Origin: Pyrenopolyporus hunteri
Lineage: Eukaryota > Ascomycota > Sordariomycetes > Xylariales > Hypoxylaceae
NCBI GenBank assembly: GCA_902806595.1
Contig: CADCXC010000004.1
Location: forward strand, 2,976,001 to 3,040,000
DNA length: 64,000 bases
Direction of reading: 5' to 3'
The stretch's first letter is position 1; each line of letters begins with the position of its first letter. Shown one piece after another: positions 47,338-59,486 of the stretch. The position numbers were made by a program, and so were the translations under genes. The notes under the pieces were generated by a model. It did not search any database. It saw only the letters and a program-made list of their open reading frames with translations, and had not been told where the DNA came from.

Positions 47338-48044
47338 GGCGATCCTATGAGTAATATAGTTCTGTTAAATATTAGACGTTTTAATTTCTTGACGAGTTGA
47401 ATCTGTGATATCCCAAGTGGTAAACATCGACGCCAAGCTTTCAGTTATATACTTGAATGCCCCCTTAGCCACCAACGTCGTCGCAGCCATTCGAGAGGTC
47501 TACGCAACCACCGCGAAATCATCAACATACGAATTGTTGGCTCGGTGTCAGCGGAATGACGAGCGGTCAACCGAAGCGGTCGGATGTGGGGATTCCTTGC
47601 GACTTCGCGCTTCGGGGTTTTATGTTTAACTCGCGACCCTCCGGCGCAAGAGAACCCCTTTTACTACCTGTCTACTCCTCGGCCCAAACGCTCTCGGTTG
47701 GTGCCCGCGAGTTCAGCTGGTGTTATGTAAGTGCGTTAGATGCTAGCAGAAAATCATAAGTCTAGACCGGGACATTGGGAATGAAGGAGGCAAATCGTAT
47801 CAAAACAATTCCTGATCCAAAACATTATGCAATCAAGGGTAGTCGAGTCCAATAATATTCAATACACGGTTTAAGACCTGCTCAGCTCGGCTTTAACAGA
47901 TTTACACTTCAAATTTGATAGACGTCGCGGCCTAGAGGCTAGGCTACACGACTTCAGCCCGATTACCAATGCCGTTTTCTTATAAACAAGGCACAATAGA
48001 AGACAGAAAGTATGTACGTTACCTAACAAAGCATGTAGGTATAT
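47338..48044. other. Intergenic region
   Basis: 707 bases between the Ayg1-like start and the prolyl-tRNA synthetase stop. No gene recognised. Confidence 0.5.
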
Positions 48045-50228
48045 TTAGAGTCGAGTTAAAAGTCGGTTGATGTACATGGGGAGTTCCTCGAGTACGACGT
48101 GCGATATGCTAGACAGTCTCCTGCATTGCACTTCGCAGAGTCTATCCGAACTCCATCCCTTCCCAAGGATGACAATCACCGGGTATCCGACCAAATCGGC
48201 GTCTCGCATCTTCCACGGCAGGGACTCCGTACGGTCATCGAGTAACACGTCAAGGGGTCTATGACCCTGAGAATTTGCCAGATACTCCGATACAATAACA
48301 CCGTCTTTATCCAAGCCCTTGCCCGGAACGACGACGACTTCGAAAGGCGCGATTGCGCGTGGCCAGTTAAGACCTTTTTCGTCGGCTAGGTGGTCCGCGA
48401 CAGCCCCAATAATACGGGACACTCCTATACCATGACAACCCATCTGCATAGGCACAGCGACCATAGCTCCTGGTTTGTTTGATGTGGCCTCGCCTTCTAC
48501 CAAATTTGCGGGCACTTGAACGTGCGCTTCGAGCGGGTCCGAATACCGAGTGCCAAGATGGAATGTGTGCCCGAGCTCAATCGCCTTCTGGACCTTAAGT
48601 TCCCCGGACGTGCATCGAGGACAGTTGTCGCCATCACGGATGCGAAGGACGTTGAGAAGCTGACCATCCGCCGAAGACATTATATAATCACTTGCTATAG
48701 CGGAAAGGTCTAGATTGGCTCCCTCGGGTAGTAGTACCTCTGCACTCGGGTTGGCTTTCAGTTCATCGGAGAAAGCAGACCCTAACCTGTAATCGACGAT
48801 GTTGACCAACTTTAGATCTCGTCCGGTTTCTGAGGACCAAAATGGGGTCGAGTCAATAAGACTCGAGTCCAGCTCAGGTAGGACCGATTTAATAACGTAA
48901 GTGTTGATATCGTCGTCCGAGAACGACGCAGGATACCAGACATTAATAAGAGTTGACCTGTCTTTGGAGACTCCACGCCAAACGCCAGCGGTCGAGATAT
49001 CCCCTGGTAAAGAGGTATTCTCCGGAGGGTCGAGCCGGGCAGCCGCCAGCTCCTCGTTAGCAACATAGTCACAATTGTTGCAACTGATAACATTATCCTC
49101 TCCAATCGGAGTGGGTAGATGGTACTCATGACTCAAGTCGCCCCCTATATCGCCAGAGCTAGCTTCCGCGACCAGGTACGGTAGTTTCAGCTCGTCGAAG
49201 AGCCGAGAATAAGCCTCACACACTTGGTTGTAAGTTGAAAGTGCTGATTGGATAGAATAGTCAAAGGTGTAGAGGTCCTTCATGATAAACTCTCTAGACC
49301 GTAGGACTCCATGGCGCGGACGGATCTCATCGCGGTATTTGCGACCTGATAGAGTAAGACTAATTCTTGAGACTGTAGCTCGGATTCACTTACCAATTTG
49401 GTAAAGCCGTAGTGGAAGGCTTTTATATGACTTTACGGTTTTCGACACAAGTGTGGTAATCTCTTCCTCGTGGGTCGGTGCAAGTAAGTAGGGCACCTCT
49501 TTCCTATCGGCGAACCGAAATAGCTGGGGAGCCGCAAGAGTGAGCCGAAATTTGCATTATAAGCATTTTAATTTTGCTCACCTCGGGGCCATATCCCTCT
49601 AATCGATTTGTTTGCTGCCATAACGACTGAGCTGAGATGGAAGACAGCGACACCTTGGATGCGCCTTGGCGTTCATGAGCACGACGGGAACGACGTCGAA
49701 GTGTATTTCAAGCGGTTCTTACCTAGCTGTGACATATACTTGTCTATTAAATTCTCCAACTTCTCTTGGACTTTCTGACCCAACGGCAGCATATGAAATA
49801 TTCCTGCGTGTGACTTGAGCACAGCTGGTTAGGCGAGATGTGAAAGGAAGAAAAATAATCTTGACCTAGTCACCTACCTGACGAAGGTAGCCAGCCCGAA
49901 TTAACTTGCTGTGAGCATCTATTCAATGCATCAGAATAAATACGCTCTAAGGGCTGCTCGAATTAAAATTGCATACCCTCATTCTCGGTGGCAGTTATTC
50001 CTCCCGTAGGTATCCAGAACTTGGACAGGCGAGTGAAGCTGTCCTGCACATCAGACTCGTGCTAAAGGTATATCAATATAAATTCTAGCCAGCGCCATTG
50101 GGGATTGAGTTCCGAACCAGATGACCTTTCGACGAAACAACCGTACTCGAAGGCCTAAAGCCGTAAATTCTGAAACTTGGGAGCGCAATGGTACGCTTCC
50201 TCCGTACGGTGCGTGATATGAGCATCAT
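48045..50228 (-). CDS. AIM10: Mitochondrial prolyl-tRNA synthetase (bacterial type)
   Basis: Class II synthetase charging mitochondrial tRNA-Pro. Minus-strand exons: 50228-50118, 50061-49977, 49918-49874, 49803-49723, 49664-49582, 49523-49394, 49345-48045 (611 residues). Introns are 48-70 bases and cluster in the 5' third. The N-terminus [20 protein letters not shown] is Arg-rich and fits a mitochondrial import signal. Family motifs: [57 protein letters not shown], class II motif 2 [26 protein letters not shown], the editing-type insert with [13 protein letters not shown], motif 3 [17 protein letters not shown], and the anticodon-binding C-terminus. The first donor (GTTCGG) is weak and the exon 3 donor GTGACT is used rather than GTAGGT to keep frame. 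It is divergent from MAK21. Confidence 0.93.
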
Positions 50229-50772
50229 CTTGGCGGTGGCATGATCGTGGGTTCCGCAGATTCAGACCCTTTATATTGTTGGCCTATTGAAAATCAGGTA
50301 AGATGAACTTACCTTTCTAGGATTGTACCGAGTTATACGGTTATACGGAGAAATTCCCCAGAATTGTCTCTAATCAAAAAAAATATATATCAAGTTCAAT
50401 AATCTTCATATGCTTGTTTGAAAATATGGGAAACTCAGGTTCGATCGGTACTTAGGTACTTAGCAGAGTGGAGCATAGTGGAGTTCCGCGCGATAAGTGC
50501 TTCGAGATATCTCAGCCTTGCATGAAGAATTGAAAGACAACCTTATCGATTGGTGGACTGGGCTTGTGGGCCCATCCGCCTCGCCCCACCATATCTTCTT
50601 ACCCCTGTCGCTCTCTCAAATTTTCTTCACTTCGTCGCATTGGATCGAACTTCGCTTTTATCGGGGTAGTTGTGCACGCTGGTCAGCCAATTCCAGCAAC
50701 GCGGTCATACTACGAACCTTTTCCCTATTCCTCCAATTTGGAAAATTCGGGACCGCGCATCGCTTATCCCAA
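50229..50772. promoter_or_regulatory. Divergent promoter region, AIM10 / MAK21
   Basis: 544 bases between outward-facing starts. An A8 run with ATATAT sits near 50379-50390. No specific factor site identified. Confidence 0.5.
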
Positions 50773-53700
50773 ATGGCGACTTTCGACGACGCAGCGCTGT
50801 CGAAACTGACAGCCAAGATCGACAGCAAGCTCGCCGAGTCTAAGAACTCGGGCAAGAAGGACCAGGGCAAGAGGAAACGGGATCAGACATCCGATCCTGT
50901 CCAGCCGCCGCCAAACAAAAGAAAGAATACCTCGAAGCAAGATGATAGCAAAAACAATCGCGAGCCGAAGAAGACCCATAAGTCGACTGCTACTTCTACC
51001 AAAGCCGACTCCAGCGTCCTTCTAGAGGAGATCAGGGCTCTCGGCGGGGATGAGGAGGATCTGAAACTAGTAGAGGATGTCGATTCCGAAGGCGAGGAAC
51101 TTACCAACGTAAAGGGCAAGAAGAATGGGGACAAGGGCCTGCGCGCCGAATTGGCCAAATTCGCTGCTGGCCTTGGCTTCGATGACGTGCGCCTCGAAGC
51201 CGAAGCCGACGAGTCTGAAGACGATGTGAATGGTGCCGACGGTGTCGACGAAGATGACGAGGAATCTAACCAAGATTCTGCCGCCCCGGAACAGGAGCCT
51301 GAGAAGAAAACACCGCGGGATCCGAAAAGAAAGACGGTTAGTAAGCATCTCTAAGTCCTGCATGTTCTCGAGTAGACTTGACTGATCGACGTACAAGATT
51401 TTCGAACCGCGTCCTGACTGGCATGCTGTTAATTTAAAAGCTCTACCGGCTCCGTCTTCTGATGATGCAACACCATATACTGCGGCGATAGCCGAACTAA
51501 AGACTTATGCTAAGTCAGTCTTGGACGAGGATAGTGCCGCGTACAGGAAGACTCTATCCTCATCATCATCCCACAAATTTATGTCAACAATCATGTCCTC
51601 GGGAACAATGTCAGATAAAGTCTCTGCTTTAACTTTGGCTATCCAAGAATCTCCCGTACACAACATCAAAGCTCTCGAGAACCTGATAGGCCTTTCGGCA
51701 AAAAGGAGTCGAGGGCAAGCCCTCTCTGCTCTTGCTGCATTAGTGGACCTTTTTGGGCCCGGAATGATTTTACCGTCGGATAGACGGCTACGTCTTTTCT
51801 CTTCGCAGCTAGGTCTAGTCGGAACTCTGCAAAAGCACAACGTAAAAACCTGGTCTTCTAGCCAAAGCTTACCAGGAAAGATTACGAAGGAACATCTAAT
51901 CTCGTGGATCTTCGAGGATTGGTTGAAGGAAGCCTATTTCAAGATGATTCAAAATCTTGAGGTCTGGTGTGACGACGAGGTCGAGTATGCCCGTACCAAA
52001 GCCATCGATCTGGTGTTCGCCTTATTGCGAGACAAGCCCGAACAGGAATCCAACCTCCTTCGACTTCTAGTAAACAAGCTGGGCGACCGGGAACGTAAGA
52101 TTGCGTCGAGAGCATCCTATCTACTCCTACAATTATTAAACACGCACCCCGGAATGAAGCAAGTAGTCATTCGCAATATCGAACAGGACATCCTATTTCG
52201 ACCCGGACAGCAGCTTCGCGCTAAATACTACGCTATCAATACGCTGAACCAGACTATCCTCAGCACCAAGGAGCCTCAGATAGCAGACTCCCTGCTAAAT
52301 ATATATTTTGGTCTCTTTGTCGCGTTGCTTAAGAGCGGTGAACTTAGCCAGCATGATGGAGCTCCCGAATCCTCTAAGGAGGCAAAGCGCAAGAATCGCA
52401 AGAGCACGAAACCTGCGAAGGCAGAGGATAAAAATCAACCCAGCTCAAGCGACCGAGAAGCGGCGGAAAAGCTTGTGTCAGCCATTCTCACTGGTGTGAA
52501 TCGAGCTGTACCGTTTTCGCAAGCTGAACAGTCCACGTACGTCTCCTGCCTTACACTATTTAATGCTATTCCACGATGCTAATTTATACTATAGGCTCGA
52601 GTCGCATCTAGATACGCTTTTCCGGATTACGCATTCGTCCAACTTCAATACCAGTATTCAAGCTCTCATGCTTATCCAGCAGCTCTCAGCCACTCGACAC
52701 CTTGCTACGGAGAGATTCTACCGGACCCTCTATGAATCACTACTCGACCCGCGCCTCATCACTTCTTCCAAGCAGGCCCTGTACCTAAACCTCTTGTATC
52801 GGAGTCTGAAGGCTGACGTGGATGTTCGCCGGGTTAAAGCCTTTGTCAAAAGAATGCTACAAGTCCTGAATCTCCACCAACCTTCCTTCGTCTGCGGTAT
52901 TCTTTACCTCATAATCGACCTCTGTATGGCGTTCCCGGACCTGAAGACGCTTATAAATGAGCCTGAAGAGCACGATGAAGATGAAACGACACCGGGGGTG
53001 GCTTCAGATGCTCCGGTTAACGCTACCGCCGGTGGGCTCACGACCAAACCTGCAAAGGTTGACGGTGCTTACGATGGGCGAAAGAGGGATCCTGAATACA
53101 GCAATGCGCATCGTAGTTGTTTATGGGAACTGCTGCCATTCCTTCGGCATTACCATCCTTCTGTCGATGTCTATGCCTCAAGTCTTCTAAATGGACAGAA
53201 GGTTGCGCAGAAGCCTGAATTAGCTAATCATACGCTCATAGCATTCCTGGATAAATTTGTCTACCGTAATGCCAAGGCGACTGACGTGAGCAAGGGCGTA
53301 TCTATCATGCAACCTGTCGCCGCAAGTGGCCAAGGGAATATCCTACTATCGAGCAAACCGTCGGCCAAGACGGCAGGAAGTTCGCTGAACTCGGCGGAAT
53401 TCTGGAACAAGAAGAGCGAGGATGTCGCTGTTGAGGATGTATTCTTCCACGAATACTTCACCAAGATAGGCAAGTCTGAGCAGGCTGAGCGTAAGAAGTC
53501 GAAGGCAGACAAGAAGGACGCAGGAGACGAAGATGAGGAGGAGGCACAAGAAGACGAAATCTGGAACGCGCTCGTGTCGTCCCGACCTGAAGTTGAGGGT
53601 GACTCGGAGAGCGAGCCGGACTTCGACGACCTAATGAGCCTCGACGAATCTGACCAAGACTTGGAGAAGGAGATGGCAGAGATGGATGACGAAGAAGGAT

Positions 53701-53921
53701 CAGGAAACGAAGGGGGCGTTGAATTCTGGGACGATTCGGAGGAGGATGATGAGGAGGGCGATTCGGGTCTCCAGCCGGCACCTACCGGCGAGGAAGAGGA
53801 AGATGAGAAGAAACCAGACTCGGAACGCAAGAAGAGGAGAAAGGCTCTCAAGAACCTGCCCACATTCGCGTCTGCTGATGACTACGCAGAATTACTTGCC
53901 CAGGATGACGATGATCTATGA
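50773..53921 (+). CDS. MAK21: Ribosome biogenesis protein MAK21/NOC1 (CBF family)
   Basis: Noc1/Mak21 works with Noc2 in early nucleolar 60S assembly and export. Exons: 50773-51336, 51398-52536 and 52595-53921 (1009 residues; introns 61 and 58 bases). The start MATFDDAALSKLTAKIDSKL at 50773 was chosen over upstream open frame because that has no ATG of good context. Residues 20-185 are charged and low-complexity (Lys, Glu, Asp). The conserved core begins IFEPRPDWHAVNLKALP and includes FEDWLKEAYFKMIQNLEVWCDDEVEYARTKA, the CBF/Mak21 domain around RFYRTLYESLLDPRLITSSKQALYLNLLYRSLK and HQPSFVCGILYLI, then HPSVDVYASSLLNG. The C-terminus is an acidic tail with EFWDDSEEDDEE and a basic KKRRKALKNLPTFASADDYAELL end. 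Confidence 0.95.
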
Positions 53922-54181
53922 ATTAGCGGGCAGGCATCCAAAATCGTACCCAATGGCTACAAATATACTCACTCTAGATAGGGATAGGTCTTCAAAATTC
54001 AAGATACCCCATCCGGTACTAAACATATCATACACCTAACGCGAGCTTTACACGTGATAATAAGCAGCACGCTATCCGTCTCATCCTCCCATCCACTAGC
54101 CTGGTTCTGCCAAGCCATTAACCGAACCAGACCTGAAAGTCAACCACCTTAGCACATAAGCCTATTTAAGGAGGCGCGCAT

Positions 54182-54783
54182 CTAAGTATCAAACCACTCC
54201 AGCGGGTCGTCCTTCGTGAACACGGCGCGGTACCTGTGGCCGCCGTCGGGCTCCTCGCGGTCCTCGGTGTGGACGGAGTGCAGGCGGGCGACGCCGGGCT
54301 CCTGGTGGCCGTCGCCGCCGACGAAGGCGCGGAAGTGCACGTACGCCGGCCCCGAGTCCGGCATGGCCGGGATCCGCACCTTGCCGAACAGGTGCAGCCC
54401 GTACGCCGAGACGCCCACGCGCACGGCCTCCAGGTCCGCCGACGTGAAGGACGTGAGCTCCTGGTCGCTGAGCGATTGCACCGCGGCGAAGTATTCGGGC
54501 TCGTGCTCTGGATGGGGTTAGCCGGGGTTGGTTGGTTGGTTGTGGTTTGTGGGGTGGGGGGCAAGGGAAGGGAAGGGAGAGACGGACTTAGGTACGTGTG
54601 CTTCATGTGGAGGAGCGTCTTCTTCAGCTCCGACTCGATCTCGCTGAAGACTTTGAGGGACTCCTCCTTCGGCGCGTGCGGAGGGCCTAGTTCGACTGTT
54701 TCGGCGGTCGCCTGAGAGGTTTATATTGATCAGACGGGGTACTTTTGGGGTTTGAAGGGTCATAGGTGGAGTTTACTAACCAT
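54182..54783 (-). CDS. Small conserved-looking protein of unknown function
   Basis: I do not recognise the family. Minus-strand exons are 54783-54781, 54711-54588 and 54507-54182, giving 150 residues. The first exon is only the ATG (donor GTTAGT), spliced to GCG ACC GCC. Exon 2 uses donor GTCCGT so that the frame continues through KHTYLKHEPEYFAAVQSLSDQEL; the nearer GTACCT donor would shift the frame. No signal peptide or membrane segment is seen. Residues 1-65 are helical and charged; 70-145 look like a beta-rich fold (VRVGVSAYGLHLFGKVRIPAMP, AYVHFRAFVGGDG, YRAVFTKDDPLEWFDT). Coding sequence is very GC-rich. The three-exon phase agreement and codon bias support a real gene. Confidence 0.72.
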
Positions 54784-56022
54784 TACAGCTAATTGGGTAG
54801 AGCCGAATTATTTAGCAATGATGTTTTATGGCTGACTGTTGATATAGTTGCAATTGTTTCCGGCAGTATAAACGATTTGGTTCGAGATTATACAGCCTCG
54901 AAGCTTGTGCTTAGTTCCAGACGTCTTACGTATGTATTCTTATACTCCGCACCAGATCGTGGGGATCACTCGAGCGTGGTGTGATAGGCTGGCCTAGGGT
55001 TGATCTACATGGAATTTCTAGATTCATGGACAGCCCATAATATGGGCAGAGGTGTCACAAGCCCGATGCTACGTAGTGACAGGGTGTTTACGTAGTTACT
55101 GTTATAGCCGTGGTGTGTGTAGGTATGTAAGGGAGTGTAGCAGATGGGAGCACGAGAATTGGCAGAAAAATCGGATTTTACAATGGGATTGGCGAAGTCG
55201 TCCGGTCGCTAACACGGAGACGGCCGGGATTGTGGATAGCGGAATAGCGGGTATAACGGCAACTATAACCCATTGGTTGGCGCATTCGACAGATGCATAC
55301 CTGGGCAATAATACCTGGGCAGTAACTGCCCCCGTTGACTATGACATCCCAATAGACGTCATAGTTGAGCCGTTGGAGAAAAAAGTCTGAAACCACCCTC
55401 TCAATAGATCCATTTAAAGAGGGCAATAACGATGGCGGTGGGTTTCACGTCCCTTGCAGATCGCAGGTGTGCCCCCATATTATACGCGACATCTTACATA
55501 ATATATCTAGATACATGTACCTAGGTACTTAGGTATGTATGCAGCTTTTCGGAGAATCCGAATCCTTTTCGCAATCCTTCAACAAGACCTTTCCCTTTCA
55601 CGACCTCCTCCGATATCGATATGTCCAAGGCTCTTATCGCTCTTATCGTAGACGAATCTTTCCCCCGGCTTACCTAATAAAACCCACGATTTACCGAGGC
55701 ATTTCCCTTAAGAAGTAAGTGGCTTTCACGTCGAGCGGCTGACGGACAACTGGGAGCCGAATTCGTTGGGATCTGGGCCGGCAACACCTAGCAAGACCAC
55801 CAATAACAACAAATACCACGAGCCAAGCATAAACGGCTTACCAAAGTCTCAACAACAAGAGGGAGTCACCCTTTTCTTCGAGGTGCGCGTCCCCCGTAAC
55901 GTCGAACCCGCTTCGAATATGTCGGCTAGGAATTTTCTAGAAACGGAGTTCGTCTAATTGGCTAGGAAATATAGACCGCTGGCCTCGGGAGGCCCACTCG
56001 GCACCAATCCCTCTTCGCAACC
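54784..56022. other. Intergenic region
   Basis: 1.24 kb between the small unknown gene and the thioesterase-like gene (divergent). Open frames such as 55052-55390 lack family features. A TACCTAGGTACTTAGGTA unit lies near 55518-55534. Confidence 0.5.
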
Positions 56023-56963
56023 ATGTTCGTCGCGCGAACACAAGTCGGCGCCCTGGCTAGGGGGGTGCGCTCCCGCCAGCTTATTGTGAAGCAGCCTATA
56101 AATCCGGTCCTGCGCTCGACCCGACCTCAATCTCCCCGTTTTCTCAGCACGACACCAACCGCGGGTAGGATTCCTCAGCTAGGCATCAAAACGTCGTATT
56201 AAAAGCCTAGACTAACACCAAAGGGTTCCAAGATCCATCGTTGCAATCTAGACCTTCTCTCCTGCGCCGCGCCGCCGCATTCATAGCTATCGCCGTAGGG
56301 TTCACGTCACTTGGGCTCGTGATGACGGCAGCTCCGGCAGTCCCCATCATCGAGGGTCTCCTTAACCCACCAACGGACGAGGAGACCCTGACCATGTTCC
56401 AGCCGGAAACGGACCAGGAGCGCGAGGTTGAGGACTTCATCAACAACCACCCCCTGACCAAGGAGTTGCGGAATAAGGAGGGGTTTTACGAGTCGAGACC
56501 ACACCTCAAGATCCCTCCCCCTTACCGGGTCTACAACCTCACGGGCGGTACCCTATTAGGCCCGGGCCGGGTCGTTGTGCCGCCGGTGACGTTCGTCGAG
56601 GCGGGCGGCAAGTCGCTAGTCTCGATATCGTACTTAGGCAGCGATCTGTGCGGCCACCCAGGCATAGTGCACGGAGGGCTACTCGCAACCATGCTCGACG
56701 AGGGCCTGGCGCGGTGCTGCTTCGCCGCGTTACCACACAACGTCGGCATGACCGCTAATCTCAACATCAACTATCGGTCCCCGGCACATGCAAATTCTTA
56801 CGTAGTCCTCCGGGCTACCACGACGAAGGTAGAGGGACGTAAAGCCTGGGTTGAGGGGCGCATCGAGACGCTGGTAGGCGAGGGCGAGACTCCGGTAGTA
56901 CTCGCAGAGGCGTCCGCCTTGTTTGTTTCCCCCAAACACGCTGCGGTTCGTATACCCCGATGA
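56023..56963 (+). CDS. Mitochondrial thioesterase-superfamily protein (FMP10-like)
   Basis: A hotdog-fold (4HBT) thioesterase-like protein with an import signal and one membrane anchor. Exons are 56023-56164 and 56233-56963 (290 residues). Residues 1-47 are Arg/Ser/Gln-rich without acids until SPRFLSTTPTA, a typical mitochondrial presequence; one membrane segment follows at about 65-88 (AAFIAIAVGFTSLGLVMTAAPAVP). The hotdog core carries the family signature GHPGIVHGGLLATMLDEGLARCCFAAL and TANLNINYRSPAHANSYVVLRA. An alternative acceptor nine bases upstream (exon from 56224) is also in frame and would add three residues (reading GFQD). The substrate is unknown; resemblance to yeast Fmp10 is from memory of the family. 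Confidence 0.88.
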
Positions 56964-58240
56964 GAAGGCTTTCTAAGAGGCCGAATTAGCTAACGCGATT
57001 CCTAGTTGATGATGAACCTGTATCCCACGGCATAGATGCGGAATATACCCCTAACGAATAGATTCTTGTTGTTAGACCGGATAGATGACAGGTATTACAC
57101 CTGGCACGGAGTTCGCTGGAACTGAGAGCTTATAATGCTCGCGATCTTTATACATTTTACCAAGGGATGGCCCGAGGCGAATCGGTTGAGCTATTTATGA
57201 ATGTTCATATGTTGGTGCCTATTACCTAATGCGACAGGGTTGAACCGGTCTTCGTTTACATATGCTCGTTGCATGGTCCAATGTTCACTATTGGAGGGTC
57301 GAGCGGGCATTTTAGGACGTCCTATAAGGTTGTCGTAAGGTTCGTTTGGTACTAATAAAGTAGGTCGGTTATTCCAAAAGGGGACCAACCTATCTGCTCA
57401 ACGCCACGGGCCGTGGGGATATCTCTTCAGAGTTTCTCAGGGATAAACATATACAATTCAGCTAGCTGGCCACGTGCTTCTCCATACGTGAATAAACAAA
57501 GATCAATAGACTTGGTCGAGGTAATGTGTTGAGTACCTAGGTACCTAGTATAACAAGGCAGGACAGGCTTGTATGTTTCTAGTATAACGTGTTCTTTGCG
57601 CGACTCTTGACTAGACGGCGTATCTTGACCAACCTGGGCTTTCCAATATACTCTAAACTATAGGTTCAACACCTTCAGTATGGGAAGTCTCCTGAAAAAA
57701 AGAAAAAGAAAAATCTGCAACAAGGAACGTACGCTGAACATCTCAGTAGACTTATAGACAATTCCGCCTTAAGAGGTACCTAACATAAACAGACAAAGAT
57801 TTATATTTGTGTAATTTACACAAATTACCGTTAGGTCCTATGCAAACATTCAAAAATTCATTACATGGTGGTGCCAAGGTGCATAAATTGCCCAGTTGAG
57901 CCTTGTCCCGCGAATCGGAGACGGGTGAAAGCACGTCATCCGACTCCCGACATCCTAAACGGTGAGCTAATACCCGCTGCGGCTAAGAAACTTAATAAGT
58001 CGAGCCTGGCTAAGATTGCCCATCTCTTAGGTACAGTTATCGTCCATATAATACAAGTATCTTTAGCAGCCCGGTGTTTCTAACTTGGGAACGGAAACGA
58101 GACTAATGTTTACTTATATGAGGGCTTGATTATTTTGTCCGTTCCATTTGATTTATACCTATACCTACCTACTTACTTCTATTAGTTGTAATAGAAGTTA
58201 AGACCGCTCTTGAAGGAACCGTGCTATAATTGAGAAAGCT
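56964..58240. other. Intergenic region
   Basis: 1.28 kb with no supportable gene. Contains a GTACCTAGGTACCTAG unit at 57532-57549 and an A-rich tract at about 57695-57712. Confidence 0.5.
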
Positions 58241-59181
58241 ATGGCGACGTAAGTACCTTTTCTTTTTCTTTTTCTTTTTTCCTGCCCCTCCCCCGCCGTT
58301 CAACACCAATATCTCTTCCATCCACGGACCCTGCATTGGGAGATTTTCGCAAGAGTCGAACCAATAAACACTTGGAATGAAAAAACAACATAAATATCCA
58401 ATTCTCTCCCTTCCCCCGATAAGGAGAGAATAAGTCGGAACTTACAGAGAAAAATATAGCCAGGATGAACAACTACTAACACAACCCTCCCCCCTCCAGC
58501 AACATAACCTGGCACCCGTCCCTCTCGCGGCGGGAGCGCAACGCGCTCCGGGGCCAGCGCGGCTTCACGCTGTGGTTCACGGGGCTCAGCGCGTCGGGGA
58601 AGTCGACGGTGGCGACGGCGCTCGAGCAGCACCTGCTGCACCTGGGCCTGGCCGCGTACCGGCTGGACGGGGACAACGTGCGGTTCGGGCTGAACCGGGA
58701 CCTCGGCTTCGGGGAGCGCGACCGGCAGGAGAACATCCGGCGCGTCGGCGAGGTCGCCAAGCTCTTCGCCGACAGCGCCCAGGTCGCCATCACCTCCTTC
58801 ATCTCGCCCTTCCGCGCCGACCGCCAGCTCGCGCGGGACCTGCACGCCGCCGCCGCGCAGCAGAGCCCGGGCGACGAGCCGATCCCGTTCGTCGAGGTGT
58901 ACGTCGACGTGCCGATCGAGGTCGCGGAGCAGCGCGACCCGAAGGGCTTGTACAAGAAGGCGCGCGCGGGCGAGATCAAGGAGTTCACGGGGATCAGCAG
59001 CCCCTACGAGCCCCCCGAGAACCCGGAGATCGTCATCCGCACCCACGAGAACACCGTCGAGGAGTGCGTGGCCCAGATCGTCAGGTGGCTCGAGGAGAAG
59101 GAGTTGATCCCTACCAAGACTACTACGGCTACGCCTGCCGACGCTGCGGGGGACTCGGGCACGGCTGCTCTCGCTTCGTGA
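58241..59181 (+). CDS. MET14: Adenylyl-sulfate (APS) kinase
   Basis: Phosphorylates APS to PAPS in sulfate assimilation. Exons are 58241-58248 and 58500-59181 (229 residues). The first exon is eight bases (ATG GCG AC), joined over a 251-base intron to give [17 protein letters not shown], the conserved fungal start. Motifs: P-loop GLSASGKST (31-39), [16 protein letters not shown] (APS-binding region with the conserved DGDN), [30 protein letters not shown], the lid [20 protein letters not shown] with SSPYEPP, and PEIVI near the C-terminus. A 20-residue Thr/Ala-rich tail extends past the usual end. The second exon is extremely GC-rich; the intron carries a CTTTTTCTTTTT tract at 58256-58280. Confidence 0.96.
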
Positions 59182-59486
59182 AGCGGGAAAGGGGATTTGC
59201 CTGGCCATAAAAATGGGAATATGGAGATATGGACGCGCGGACATGATTGACCAGAAGAATATAGAGAACTGGCTAGATGGTCGTGTAGAGAAGGCGAGAC
59301 GGAATACCGGGTTACCTAAGTTATGCAATAGACATTGGCGCTTCTGAAGAAATATATACTGAAAAGCCCCACGGTCGCGACGTGACAACCGAAACCCCCT
59401 TTCCGGGGGAATGCTAACCATACACTGGTCCACCCGCGCAAAACGCCAACCCGACAAAGTAGCTGCCGCCGCTCGCGCGCTGCTGC
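59182..59486. other. Intergenic, convergent 3' ends
   Basis: 305 bases between MET14 and VMA5 stop codons; nothing recognised. Confidence 0.5.
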
